Below are positions 6,411 through 12,505 of a stretch of DNA of 12,505 nucleotides, one piece after another. The notes under the pieces are model-generated. The model worked only from the letters and a program-made list of their open reading frames with translations. It was not told where the DNA came from and did no database searches. A program made the position numbers and the translations under genes. This DNA is from an uncultured Phaeodactylibacter sp. GTDB taxonomy: Bacteria > Bacteroidota > Bacteroidia > Chitinophagales > Saprospiraceae. Numbering within the stretch: the first letter of the stretch is position 1; every line of letters begins with the position of its first letter. The stretch spans positions 1 through 12,505 of the forward strand of contig CAJXXJ010000039.1 in the NCBI GenBank assembly GCA_913062745.1, written 5' to 3'.

Positions 6411-6569
6411 TCACCGGGCTGTGGCAGAACGCTGCAGCCCGGTGTTTGTTGGTGGCAGTACTTCCTGCGCTTCCTGCGACATCGGGCACCCGCAGTCGAG
6501 CGCTCGGCAGCCGGAAGCGGTCAGGGCCAGCAGTCCGGCAATAATAAGTAGGGCGTGCAGCTTCTTCAT
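6411..6569 (-). CDS. Small putative lipoprotein (52 aa)
   Basis: Reading the minus strand from ATG at 6567-6569 gives 52 codons to TGA (6411-6413). The N-terminus MKKLHALLIIAGLLALTASG ends at Cys21, a typical lysine-plus-hydrophobic signal peptide with a lipoprotein-like cleavage site (A-S-G-C, relaxed at -3). The mature part is short (RALDCGCPMSQEAQEVLPPT...) with a CGC pair, so disulfide or metal binding is conceivable. The start lies only 6 bp after the stop of the upstream DUF6090-like gene on the same strand, so the two are probably one operon. The final codons coincide with the rng terminator hairpin on the other strand. Function unknown. The reading frame, signal peptide and spacing support a real gene. 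Confidence 0.7.
   Translation of the reverse strand: MKKLHALLIIAGLLALTASGCRALDCGCPMSQEAQEVLPPTNTGLQRSATAR
6412..6450 (+). terminator. Probable rng terminator
   Basis: CACCGGGCT (6412-6420) pairs perfectly with AGCCCGGTG (6436-6444). An inner GCAG/CTGC closes an AACG loop, and TTTGTT follows at 6445-6450. It lies about 50 bp after the rng stop and inside the 3' end of the opposite-strand lipoprotein gene. The T-tract is short, so efficiency is uncertain. Confidence 0.6.
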
Positions 6570-6575
6570 GGAAGA

Positions 6576-7268
6576 TTAATGGTTTAGTTCTTTTTGGATG
6601 GACTGCCGGAGGGCGTTGATCTTTTCCTCGGTAGCGCGGTAGAGCCGGAGCATAAACTGCCGGTTTACTTCTATCTTCCACAAATAGCTCAACAGGAGGT
6701 TACGATCCTGCTCGCTGATGGTCAGTGGTTGCCGGATACCACGGATGCCGCCCTGCTCGTCGAATTGAAAATGAGGGGCGATGTATTTATTGAACTGGTC
6801 GAAATAAGATTTCTGAAAGGCAACTTCATCGTATTCCTCTTCGAGTTTCCTCAGTGCAGAATAGTCATACTCGTAAAGAGATATGATCTGGGTGCGTAGC
6901 GAATCATTGGTGATGAGCTCCAATCCCCTGGATTTAAGCGTTTCGTAGCCACTGGAATTTTGCACGTTGATGAAGTCGCGGGTCAGGTTCAAATAGTGAA
7001 AGGCTGAGGAGTCAGATACGACGTCCTGCCCGCTGATGGCTTTTCTCCAAAAGGTACAGGCATTCAGCCCGGCTTCATGGCCTATTATATTGATGTGCAC
7101 ATCTTCCAGATCTTTTTCCAGCCCATTGTAGATTTCCACCAGTATCTTATCTGCTGCAAGTGTGTCCCGTTGATTGTCCCTCCAGTTTTCGAGCGCGAAG
7201 GCGGCAACCACCGCTATAAAGATAGACAGGAACTCAAATCCATATTTTGTCCAGAGTATCCCTTTCAT
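6576..7268 (-). CDS. DUF6090-like single-pass membrane protein
   Basis: The product has 230 residues. A short basic N-terminus is followed by one membrane segment (about 10-27, GFEFLSIFIAVVAAFALENW), then a mostly alpha-helical, charge-rich domain (EEEYDEVAFQKSYFDQF, a C-terminal helix ATEEKINALRQSIQKEL). An N-terminal membrane helix ending in ALENWRDNQ, followed by a helical 200-residue soluble part, is what I recall of DUF6090 proteins in Bacteroidota; their function is unknown. The soluble domain is probably periplasmic (inference from few positive charges before the helix). Its ATG is close to the divergent glycosyltransferase start (14 bp if GTG is used). The small lipoprotein gene follows 6 bp downstream. 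Confidence 0.7.
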   Translation of the reverse strand: MKGILWTKYGFEFLSIFIAVVAAFALENWRDNQRDTLAADKILVEIYNGLEKDLEDVHINIIGHEAGLNACTFWRKAISGQDVVSDSSAFHYLNLTRDFINVQNSSGYETLKSRGLELITNDSLRTQIISLYEYDYSALRKLEEEYDEVAFQKSYFDQFNKYIAPHFQFDEQGGIRGIRQPLTISEQDRNLLLSYLWKIEVNRQFMLRLYRATEEKINALRQSIQKELNH

Positions 7269-7282
7269 TTTTCTAACTTTCC

Positions 7283-8395
7283 GTGCATGAATTTACAAAC
7301 AAGGTAATCATTTTGGGCCAACCTATCCGCATACTTGTCGCTCCTTTAGACTGGGGGCTGGGGCACGCCACCCGTTGCCTGCCGGTGATCTCTGCCCTGG
7401 AGCAGGCGGGGGCAGCGCCGTTGTTGGCTTCCGCCGGAAATGCAGGGGAGTACCTGCAGCAGGAGCGGCCTGAGCTGCCTTTTTTTGAATTGCCGGGTTA
7501 CGGCATTCGCTACCAAAGCGGTAATATGGTATGGAATATGGCGACGCAGCTGCCCGGCATTTGGCGTACTATACAGGCGGAACACAGTCTGCTGCAGCGG
7601 CTTATCCGGCAACATCGCATACAAGCTGTGATTTCGGACAACCGCTACGGCTGTTGGTCAGGATCTGTCCCTTCGGTTTTTATCGGGCATCAGCTGCAGC
7701 TGCAACTTCCGTTTTGGCTTTCCGGGCCCGTCAATGCAGTACACCGGCGGATGCTCCGCTCTTTTTCAGCGTGCTGGATACCAGACGTTCCCGGGGCTGG
7801 CAATCTGAGCGGAGCACTTTCTGTGCCGCACGCTCGTCTGCAAACCAGGCATATCGGCCATTTGTCCCGGTTTACCGGGAAAGCAGAAGAGCAGCCGCAG
7901 GGGGGAAGCTTTACTGCGCTCGCGCTGCTTTCCGGGCCTGAGCCGCAGCGCAGCCGGCTGGAAGCAGAGGTGCTTTCGCAAATGCAAAGCTTACCCGGGC
8001 GGTACATCGTAGCGGGCGGCAGGGCGGGGGAGGTCGTAGAGTGGTCGCGTGGCAATGTGTATTACTACAGCCGGCTGGGCACGGCAGCCTTACTGCCGCT
8101 TTTGGCGAAAGCCGAAGTGGTCCTCTGCCGCTCCGGCTACAGCAGCCTGATGGATCTGGCTGCGCTGGGCAAAAGGGCGTTGCTCATCCCTACGCCCGGG
8201 CAGACCGAGCAGTTGTACCTGGCAGCCCGGCTGGAGCAGCAGGGGAAGGCCGTGGTGCAGCAGCAGGGGCAGCTTGCGCTCGGGGAGGGCTTGGCTGCAG
8301 CCAAACGCCTGCCAGGCCTGCAGCAACAGCCACAGTGCCGGGAGCGATTGAAGGCCGCCGTAAAAGAACTGATTATTCTTGCTGCAGCAGATTGA
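7283..8395 (+). CDS. Glycosyltransferase, GT28/MurG-like
   Basis: The product has 370 residues from GTG and shows a two-domain GT-B arrangement. The N-terminal domain begins [20 protein letters not shown] (15-34), with a glycine-rich sugar-acceptor loop. It contains ISDNRYG (117-123) and [11 protein letters not shown] (133-143), motifs I associate with a Bacteroidota family of GT28-type transferases. The C-terminal domain has YIVAGG (241-246) and the donor-binding signature [33 protein letters not shown] (282-314), as in MurG. Donor and acceptor are not predictable. The start is uncertain: homologues begin just before RILVAP, so TTG at 7313-7315, preceded by AAGG, is a good alternative that also enlarges the gap to the divergent gene from 14 to 44 bp. 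It ends convergent with rfbA, overlapping by 23 bp. Confidence 0.85.
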   Translation: MHEFTNKVIILGQPIRILVAPLDWGLGHATRCLPVISALEQAGAAPLLASAGNAGEYLQQERPELPFFELPGYGIRYQSGNMVWNMATQLPGIWRTIQAEHSLLQRLIRQHRIQAVISDNRYGCWSGSVPSVFIGHQLQLQLPFWLSGPVNAVHRRMLRSFSACWIPDVPGAGNLSGALSVPHARLQTRHIGHLSRFTGKAEEQPQGGSFTALALLSGPEPQRSRLEAEVLSQMQSLPGRYIVAGGRAGEVVEWSRGNVYYYSRLGTAALLPLLAKAEVVLCRSGYSSLMDLAALGKRALLIPTPGQTEQLYLAARLEQQGKAVVQQQGQLALGEGLAAAKRLPGLQQQPQCRERLKAAVKELIILAAAD

Positions 8396-9239
8396 GCAGG
8401 TACTCGCCGTAGCCGCTCTTCAGGTATTTGTGGCCGAGTTTTTCAAGCTGCTCTTCATCAATGAAACCTTGTTGGTAGGCGATTTCTTCGATGCATCCGA
8501 TTTTCAGCCCCTGACGGTCCTCGATGACTTCGATGAACTGGCCTGCCTGCATGAGCGACTTGTGGGTGCCGGTATCCAGCCAGGCTACACCACGGCCGAG
8601 TACGCCCACACTGAGCTTGCCGGCAGCGAGGTAGTGCTTGTTGACATCCGTGATCTCGTACTCGCCGCGCGCGCTGGGCTCGAGGTTTTTGGCAATCTCC
8701 ACCACTTCATTATCATAGAAATAGAGGCCGGGTACTGCGTAGTTGGACTTGGGCTTTGCCGGCTTCTCCTCGATGGACAAGGCCGTGAAATTGTCATCAA
8801 ACTCCACCACCCCGTAGCGCTCCGGGTCGGCTACCCAGTAAGCAAAGACAACTCCGCCATCCGGGTTGGTGCTTTGCTGCAGCTGCTCTTCCAGCCCGGC
8901 ACCGTAAAAGATGTTATCCCCCAGGATTAGCGCCGCCGGGTCGCCGTCGATAAACGACTCACCCAGTACGAAAGCCTGTGCCAGGCCGTTAGGCTCGGGC
9001 TGCGGTACGTAGTTGAAATTGCAGCCGATTTCGCTGCCGTCGCCCAGCAGTTTCTGGAAGTTGGGCAGGTCATGCGGTGTGGAGATGATCAGAATGTCAC
9101 GGATGCCGGCAGACAACAAGGTGGATAAGGGGTAGTAAATCATCGGCTTATCGTAAACGGGCATCAGTTGTTTACTTACAGCCATAGTAAGCGGATAGAG
9201 GCGGGTACCCATTCCTCCCGCCAGGATTATTCCTTTCAT
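8373..9239 (-). CDS. rfbA: Glucose-1-phosphate thymidylyltransferase (RfbA/RmlA)
   Basis: RfbA makes dTDP-glucose from dTTP and glucose-1-phosphate, the first step toward dTDP-rhamnose and other dTDP-sugars of surface glycans. The 288 residues match the family length. The nucleotide-binding signature [13 protein letters not shown] is at 6-18, then [18 protein letters not shown] (22-39). The metal-binding acidic residue is in LGDNIFYG (Asp108), [21 protein letters not shown] forms the sugar-binding region (156-176), and WLDTGT carries Asp222. These positions fit Asp111/Asp226 of characterised RmlA within a few residues. It starts 23 bp after the response regulator stop, so they are probably cotranscribed. 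No rmlB, rmlC or rmlD lies in the window. The 3' end overlaps the convergent glycosyltransferase. Confidence 0.97.
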   Translation of the reverse strand: MKGIILAGGMGTRLYPLTMAVSKQLMPVYDKPMIYYPLSTLLSAGIRDILIISTPHDLPNFQKLLGDGSEIGCNFNYVPQPEPNGLAQAFVLGESFIDGDPAALILGDNIFYGAGLEEQLQQSTNPDGGVVFAYWVADPERYGVVEFDDNFTALSIEEKPAKPKSNYAVPGLYFYDNEVVEIAKNLEPSARGEYEITDVNKHYLAAGKLSVGVLGRGVAWLDTGTHKSLMQAGQFIEVIEDRQGLKIGCIEEIAYQQGFIDEEQLEKLGHKYLKSGYGEYLLNLLQQE

Positions 9240-9262
9240 GGGATAGCTTGATTTTTGTAGGA

Positions 9263-9631
9263 TTATTCAGCGTCCTGGAAAATACGGCGGATGCGCAGGA
9301 CTAATTCTACCGGTTTGAATGGTTTTGTGACAAAGTCCGTACCGCCGTCTTTCATGGCAGAGAGGATGGCCTCGTCGTTTTCCATCGGAGCAATCAGTAC
9401 GATAGGAGTGTCTCGCTTAAGGTCTTTACGCAGGTAGTGTATCAGCTCCAGCCCATTGACATGGGGCAGCTCAATGTCAGTGACCACCAAGTCAGGCTTT
9501 TCGGAGTCAATGAGTTCTTTTGCTTTTTGCCCGTCGTCTGCCAGAGACAGCTCATAGCCCTGCTTTTGCAAGCGGAATTTGAGTGCGGTGAGCAAAATTT
9601 CTTCGTCTTCGCAGATTAGGATCTTCTTCAA
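9263..9631 (-). CDS. Single-domain response regulator (receiver protein)
   Basis: A CheY-like receiver domain makes up the whole protein (122 residues from TTG at 9629-9631). The open frame extends 50 codons upstream, but that part lacks domain character, and receiver domains begin exactly at [10 protein letters not shown]. The acidic pair Glu8/Asp9, the phosphoacceptor Asp52 (VVTDIELP) and Lys103 (VTKPFKP) are present. The conserved switch Thr/Ser after beta-4 is replaced by Ile80 ([10 protein letters not shown]), read from a clear ATT codon. No output domain follows, so it acts through protein contacts or phosphotransfer. No histidine kinase is in the window. It is the first gene of a two-gene unit with rfbA. 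The start codon is inferred. Confidence 0.9.
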   Translation of the reverse strand: MKKILICEDEEILLTALKFRLQKQGYELSLADDGQKAKELIDSEKPDLVVTDIELPHVNGLELIHYLRKDLKRDTPIVLIAPMENDEAILSAMKDGGTDFVTKPFKPVELVLRIRRIFQDAE

Positions 9632-9660
9632 GGTGATTAGTTTTATGACAGCATATGACC

Positions 9661-9668
9661 TAAAGATA
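9661..9668 (-). promoter_or_regulatory. Possible -7 box for response regulator–rfbA unit
   Basis: The minus strand reads TATCTTTA, one mismatch from TAnnTTTG, 30 bp upstream of the TTG start. A minus-strand TTG (9692-9694) lies 23 bp further upstream, slightly long for the consensus. Weak support. Confidence 0.35.
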
Positions 9669-9851
9669 AAAGCTTCTCGCAAAAACCTTGGCAAACAGCT
9701 GCAAAAGTTAAACCCGGAACACAGAGGTTTGGGCGTCCGACCGACGCGCGAGTTTGCCGACATGCACCGGAACGAAGCCATTTTGCTCCGATTTCAATCA
9801 AGAAAACCACTTCGTCCCCGGCCTGGCAGGAGTGAATGGGCGGGGGCAAAA

Positions 9852-9883
9852 TTGGAAATCCTGCGTGCTTTCCTCTATTTTTG
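9852..9883 (+). promoter_or_regulatory. Bacteroidota-type promoter for the RpiB-like gene
   Basis: TTG (9852-9854), a 21-bp spacer and TATTTTTG (9876-9883) fit TTG-N19-21-TAnnTTTG fully. Transcription would begin only about 12-16 nt before the ATG at 9904, giving a very short leader. Confidence 0.6.
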
Positions 9884-9903
9884 GCAACAAACGGATAAAT
9901 GCC

Positions 9904-10347
9904 ATGAAAATAGCGGTGGGCAGTGATATGGAAGCCACAGTACTCCGCCTCGCGGTAGAGGAGCTCCGCAAGCGCGGGCACGAGGTCATCCCCTTTGGTG
10001 CTTTGGTAACGAAAAATGCACCCTGGCCCAAAGTGGCGATGGAGGCAGCCCGGTATGTAGCAGAAGGCAAAGCAGATCAGGCGGTGCTGTTCTGCTGGAC
10101 CGGCACGGGCATCAGCATGGCTGCTAATAAAATACGGGGCGCAAGAGCAGCGCTTTGCTGGGATGCGCCCACTGCTGCCGGCGCCCGTCAGTGGAACGAC
10201 GCCAACATTCTGGCCATGAGCCTGCGTTACACTTCTGAAGAATTGCTGCGGGAGATTTTTGAGGCCTGGTTCTCCAGCGAGCCAAGCACCGATGAGGAGG
10301 ATGCCGCCTGCATCCGTTACCTGAAAGAGGAAGATACCGTCCGCTAA
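9904..10347 (+). CDS. RpiB/LacA/LacB family sugar-phosphate isomerase, atypical
   Basis: The product has 147 residues, the RpiB/LacAB length, and starts MKIAVGSD like the family. The core has VLFCWTGTGISMAANKIRGARAALC (61-85), with Cys64 at the position of the catalytic Cys, and WNDANILAMSLR (97-108). The classical members catalyse aldose-ketose interconversion such as ribose-5-P/ribulose-5-P. Three signature sites differ. SDHAG is SDMEA (7-11). CGTGIG is CWTGTGI with an inserted Trp. The ring-opening His of HNDAN is Trp97. I recall a CWTGTG branch in other phyla, so this is probably an established subfamily rather than a decayed gene, and its substrate may not be ribose-5-P. It follows a good promoter and is probably transcribed alone. 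Confidence 0.88.
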   Translation: MKIAVGSDMEATVLRLAVEELRKRGHEVIPFGALVTKNAPWPKVAMEAARYVAEGKADQAVLFCWTGTGISMAANKIRGARAALCWDAPTAAGARQWNDANILAMSLRYTSEELLREIFEAWFSSEPSTDEEDAACIRYLKEEDTVR

Positions 10348-10395
10348 GCCGCTCCCACGCACCGGCTGGCAGCTGCAGAATGCGGCTTTGAGCCG
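10347..10395 (+). terminator. Possible terminator after the RpiB-like gene
   Basis: AGCCGC (10347-10352) can pair with GCGGCT (10382-10387), followed by TTTG. A smaller hairpin CGGCT-TTG-AGCCG overlaps it at 10383-10395. The loop is long and the T-tract minimal, so this is only a candidate in the 118-bp gap before the lipoprotein gene. Confidence 0.3.
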
Positions 10396-10465
10396 TTCGT
10401 CTCCAACATAAGCCCGCAGGCATCCGTTCAAATTACAATTTCTTTACTCATTCGAAAATACTATT

Positions 10466-11026
10466 ATGAATCTTAGACTATTATTGAGCCTTGCGCTCGT
10501 GTCATTACTGGCAGTGAGCTGCGGAGGCAATGGCGATGAACAAACCGATGAAGAGGTAACTGAAGAACCGATGCCGGAAAGCGGCGAGCAGGCTCCGGGT
10601 ATGGGGCAAATGCCGCAGGGGGCAGCAGATATAGAGGTGAGCGATGATGAACTGGAGGCTTTTGTAGCCCTTTCTCAGGAAGTCCAGGAAATTAATGCGG
10701 AAATTCAGCAGGAAATGGTAACTGCCGTACAAGAGGAAGGCCTCGACGTGCAGCGCTTCCAGGAAATCCAGCAATCACAGATGAACCCACAGGCGGAAAC
10801 CACGGCTTCCGAAGCGGAGATGGAGCAATTCCAGGCTGCCAATGAGCGCATCAGCGAGCTGCAGCAGGAAGCACAGACCGAAATGGATGAGCTGGTGGCC
10901 GAAAAGGGAATCAGCGAGCAGCGCCTGCAGGAGATCAACATGGCGCTTCAGGCGAGCCCGGAGCTGCAGCAGCGCCTGCGGGAGATGATGCCGGCACCGG
11001 CAGCGCCCACTCAGCCTGCGCAGTAA
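10466..11026 (+). CDS. Lipoprotein with two DUF4168-like repeats
   Basis: The product has 186 residues. Signal peptide MNLRLLLSLALVSLLAVSC has a lipobox L-A-V-S-C with Cys19 as the lipidated residue. An acidic low-complexity linker (about 23-57, rich in Glu, Gly and Pro) follows. Two related helical units come next. Residues 59-108 run DDELEAFVALSQEVQEI to EEGLDVQRFQEIQQSQ. Residues 114-174 run EAEMEQFQAANERISEL to EKGISEQRLQEINMALQASPEL. The pattern 'F....QEI..E......eeGl...rf.eI...q' matches what I know of DUF4168, a domain of unknown function in secreted bacterial proteins. The second copy suggests internal duplication. It has a Pro/Ala/Gln tail. It is probably an outer-membrane or periplasmic lipoprotein. 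It stands 118 bp after the RpiB-like gene and is convergent with the DUF3089 gene. Confidence 0.8.
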   Translation: MNLRLLLSLALVSLLAVSCGGNGDEQTDEEVTEEPMPESGEQAPGMGQMPQGAADIEVSDDELEAFVALSQEVQEINAEIQQEMVTAVQEEGLDVQRFQEIQQSQMNPQAETTASEAEMEQFQAANERISELQQEAQTEMDELVAEKGISEQRLQEINMALQASPELQQRLREMMPAPAAPTQPAQ

Positions 11027-11049
11027 GTAAATATGACTTTGACCGAAGA

Positions 11050-11073
11050 GCTGCCGGGAGTGCTTCCGGCAGC
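11050..11073. terminator. Hairpin between convergent genes, likely bidirectional terminator
   Basis: GCTGCCGG (11050-11057) and CCGGCAGC (11066-11073) form a perfect 8-bp GC-rich stem with an 8-nt loop. It sits in the 51-bp gap between two converging stop codons. Flanking T-tracts are poor in both directions (plus side CCTATTACTTT), so it may need help from other factors. Confidence 0.55.
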
Positions 11074-11077
11074 CCTA

Positions 11078-12127
11078 TTACTTTCCTTCCCGCCCGTTCA
11101 CCGGGCGGCTCATGTACCCGCCGACGCGGGCACGCGCATTCTCCCGGATATCGACGTAGAATAAATTCAGGTCACCGATGTGGTAATTCTTATCCAGGAA
11201 CAGGAAGCTGAACGGGAATTTAGGCTTGCTGCTCCAAAGGATAGGCCCGTGCACCTGTGCGCTTACATTTTGCGGGCGGATTTTATCGAAAGGGCGCAGC
11301 ACGGCACCGTTGTTCAGCGCCTTGGGGGCGAAGGTATCCTCTGTGGTCCAGATCAAGGGGTTGGTCACGACGATGCTGCTGTCCTGTTCCTTGGGTTTCA
11401 CTCCCTTTTTGTAAGTTCTCCACGACACATAACAGCCGGTATCTGCCACATCCTGACAAGGCTGCAGTTGCCGGAAATCATCTTTGCGCACTTTGATGCC
11501 GACCAGATAAGCGGCGACGAGTTGTTGCTGCAGTGGCCTGCCGTCTATGCGCTCGCGGATCAGGCGTTTGGCGTGTGTGGTGCCCTGGCTATGGGAAGCG
11601 ATGATGATCGGGCGCCCGTCATTGTAGTATTCCAGGTAATAATCAAAAGCATCGAGGACATCCCGGTAGGCGAGGTCGAAGGCTTGCCCGGCGCTGAGCG
11701 TGTCACTGCTGTAGTAAGCCTGCAGGTGAGCCTGCCGGTAGAAGGGAGCATATACCCTTCCGGCACCGTTGAAGAGGCTGGCCTGGTACAGGATACTGCT
11801 GTTCAGTATCCGCTCTCGCAGGTCTTCATCGTCTACCGGGCCGTTCCAGCGGTCGCCGCCTTTGCTGCCGTCGTAGATGGTGGGGTGGAGGAAAAAAACG
11901 TCCGCTGCTGCGTCGGCCTGCCGGTTGATCAGCGATCCGGGCGTAAGGTCGGCCGGGTCGTCCTTGCCGGGTAGCGCTGCCCAGGCTTCTGCCTGGCTGT
12001 AGTCAGGGGCGGCCGGGGGTGTTTGCGCGTCAAAGGTGCCGTACGGCTTGGTAGTGCCGCATCCGACAAGGAATACTGACAGTAAGCATAAGAGGTACTG
12101 CGTAGGCTGAATGGTCATTTTGGGCAT
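11078..12127 (-). CDS. DUF3089 family alpha/beta-hydrolase lipoprotein
   Basis: The product has 349 residues. Signal peptide MTIQPTQYLLCLLSVFLVGC (from Met4) has a lipobox L-V-G-C, so Cys23 is the predicted lipidated residue. The mature part follows the DUF3089 pattern: DVFFLHPTIY (76-85), YAPFYRQAHLQAY (126-138), and AFDLAYRDVLDAFDYYLEYYNDGRP (149-173). Next are IIIASHSQGTTHAKRLI (174-190), with the nucleophile-elbow Ser180, and LVAAYLVG. DUF3089 proteins belong to the alpha/beta-hydrolase fold; substrates are not established. Met1 and Met4 are both possible starts. It is probably a surface or periplasmic lipid-anchored hydrolase. It is transcribed alone: a strong terminator for the upstream gene lies at 12187-12226. 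Confidence 0.9.
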   Translation of the reverse strand: MPKMTIQPTQYLLCLLSVFLVGCGTTKPYGTFDAQTPPAAPDYSQAEAWAALPGKDDPADLTPGSLINRQADAAADVFFLHPTIYDGSKGGDRWNGPVDDEDLRERILNSSILYQASLFNGAGRVYAPFYRQAHLQAYYSSDTLSAGQAFDLAYRDVLDAFDYYLEYYNDGRPIIIASHSQGTTHAKRLIRERIDGRPLQQQLVAAYLVGIKVRKDDFRQLQPCQDVADTGCYVSWRTYKKGVKPKEQDSSIVVTNPLIWTTEDTFAPKALNNGAVLRPFDKIRPQNVSAQVHGPILWSSKPKFPFSFLFLDKNYHIGDLNLFYVDIRENARARVGGYMSRPVNGREGK

Positions 12128-12186
12128 TTTTGTAAAAAAGGAAATGGGCAGGGCAGTTGTTCTGCAAAAGAGCGGGTAAAATCAGC

Positions 12187-12226
12187 AAAAAAATACTCCC
12201 GGATAGCAAGAACTGCTATCTGGGAG
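12187..12226 (-). terminator. Strong intrinsic terminator
   Basis: On the minus strand CTCCC-A-GATAGC pairs with GCTATC-C-GGGAG (12196-12226; one internal mismatch, 7-nt loop) and is followed by TATTTTTTT (12187-12195). This is a textbook intrinsic terminator for the gene whose stop is at 12373, with a 3' UTR of about 150-185 nt. Confidence 0.85.
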
Positions 12227-12372
12227 CTAACAACCAAATTTATAATAGGGAATTAAAATCATTTCAGGCTTGGTGTGCTCAAATGCATGGCGGTTGGTGG
12301 AGGTCAAGCGTGCTTACGTCATCAGCCCGCTTTCTCGCATTAGGCGCCTGAAACACCAGTTGCTCCGGGCCT

Positions 12373-12505
12373 TTAGTGCTCTGCTTCTGCCTCCGCAGGC
12401 TGGTTTTCCGGGCGCAGGCCACGGACTACCTTGCCGGTACGCCACATCTCGGATTCGCGGATTGCCTTCAGCTCTTCTTCCAGCTTTTCCCGGTAGTCCG
12501 GCTGG
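12373..12505 (-). CDS. C-terminal tail of an unidentified protein (5' partial)
   Basis: Only the last 43 codons are visible, running off the right edge. They read QPDYREKLEEELKAIRESEM, then WRTGKVVRGLRPENQPAEAEAEH and TAA (12373-12375). A charged helix followed by 'AIRESEMWRTGKVVRGLRP' resembles the coiled-coil tail with an R-S-x-x-W-R motif at the end of many polysaccharide glycosyltransferases. That would fit the nearby glycan genes but is a guess. The Glu/Ala-rich ending is low complexity. The intact reading frame, regular codons and a strong terminator downstream on the same strand support a real gene. Confidence 0.6.
   Translation of the reverse strand, partial: QPDYREKLEEELKAIRESEMWRTGKVVRGLRPENQPAEAEAEH

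Noticed and set aside
9632..9781. 50-codon N-terminal extension of the response regulator
   Set aside because: Residues before KKILICEDE show no receiver or signal features and overlap the probable promoter; TTG at 9629-9631 fits the domain boundary.
9643..10431. 262-codon open frame antisense to the RpiB-like gene
   Set aside because: It crosses a promoter and an intergenic region and lacks any motif, while the plus strand carries a clear RpiB-fold protein.
11180..11974. 264-codon open frame antisense to the DUF3089 gene
   Set aside because: The opposite strand has clear DUF3089 motifs and a lipobox; this is a shadow frame in GC-rich coding DNA.
12157..12351. 64-codon plus-strand open frame
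   Set aside because: It runs across the minus-strand terminator hairpin and shows no recognisable composition or domain.
1..12505. Defence system, mobile element or new multi-gene system
   Set aside because: No nuclease-ATPase pairs, reverse transcriptase, transposase, integrase, toxin-antitoxin pair or att-like repeats are visible; the gene set is mainly housekeeping and envelope-related.

Overview
The window most likely comes from a member of the Bacteroidota, probably a Saprospiria/Chitinophagia-type genome of moderately high GC. This is inferred from gene content and signals. The HU-type gene, TPR gene, tiny basic ribosomal-type gene and RNase E/G gene stand together. The RNase G start region reads like Bacteroidota homologues. 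Several short lipoproteins, a DUF6090-like membrane protein and a DUF3089 lipoprotein are present. Some promoters match the Bacteroidota TTG / TAnnTTTG pattern. No rRNA, tRNA, CRISPR array, transposase or phage gene is visible.

Layout. (1) 3-767 (+): the C-terminal part of an envelope protein with an OmpA-like region followed by a SPOR domain. (2) 771-2600 (-): a tight operon yicC-gmk-apaG with overlapping ends and a TATCTTTG promoter box upstream. (3) 2929-6361 (+): HU-family protein, membrane-anchored TPR protein, a 31-codon gene (4109-4204) for a very basic AURKAIP1/COX24 (mS38)-type ribosomal protein, a 606-bp gene-free stretch rich in inverted repeats, then rng from a GTG start. (4) 6411-7268 (-): a DUF6090-like single-pass membrane protein followed after 6 bp by a 52-codon lipoprotein. 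The likely rng terminator hairpin lies inside the 3' end of that small gene. (5) 7283-8395 (+): a GT28/MurG-like glycosyltransferase, convergent and overlapping with (6) 8373-9631 (-): a stand-alone receiver-domain response regulator from a TTG start, then rfbA (dTDP-glucose synthesis). (7) 9904-11026 (+): an RpiB/LacAB-fold isomerase with atypical active-site residues behind a good TTG-N21-TATTTTTG promoter, then a lipoprotein with two DUF4168-like repeats. (8) 11078-12127 (-): a DUF3089 alpha/beta-hydrolase lipoprotein. (9) 12373-12505 (-): the C-terminal tail of another gene, followed by a strong intrinsic terminator at 12187-12226.

Functionally this is mostly housekeeping. It covers nucleotide and RNA metabolism (gmk, yicC, rng), nucleoid and ribosome components, and envelope/glycan functions (SPOR protein, glycosyltransferase, RfbA, lipoproteins). 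I found no convincing new multi-gene system. The parts most worth a second look are the structured 606-bp rng leader, the two genes too short for routine ORF calling, the divergent RpiB-like active site, and the response regulator lacking the switch Thr/Ser.
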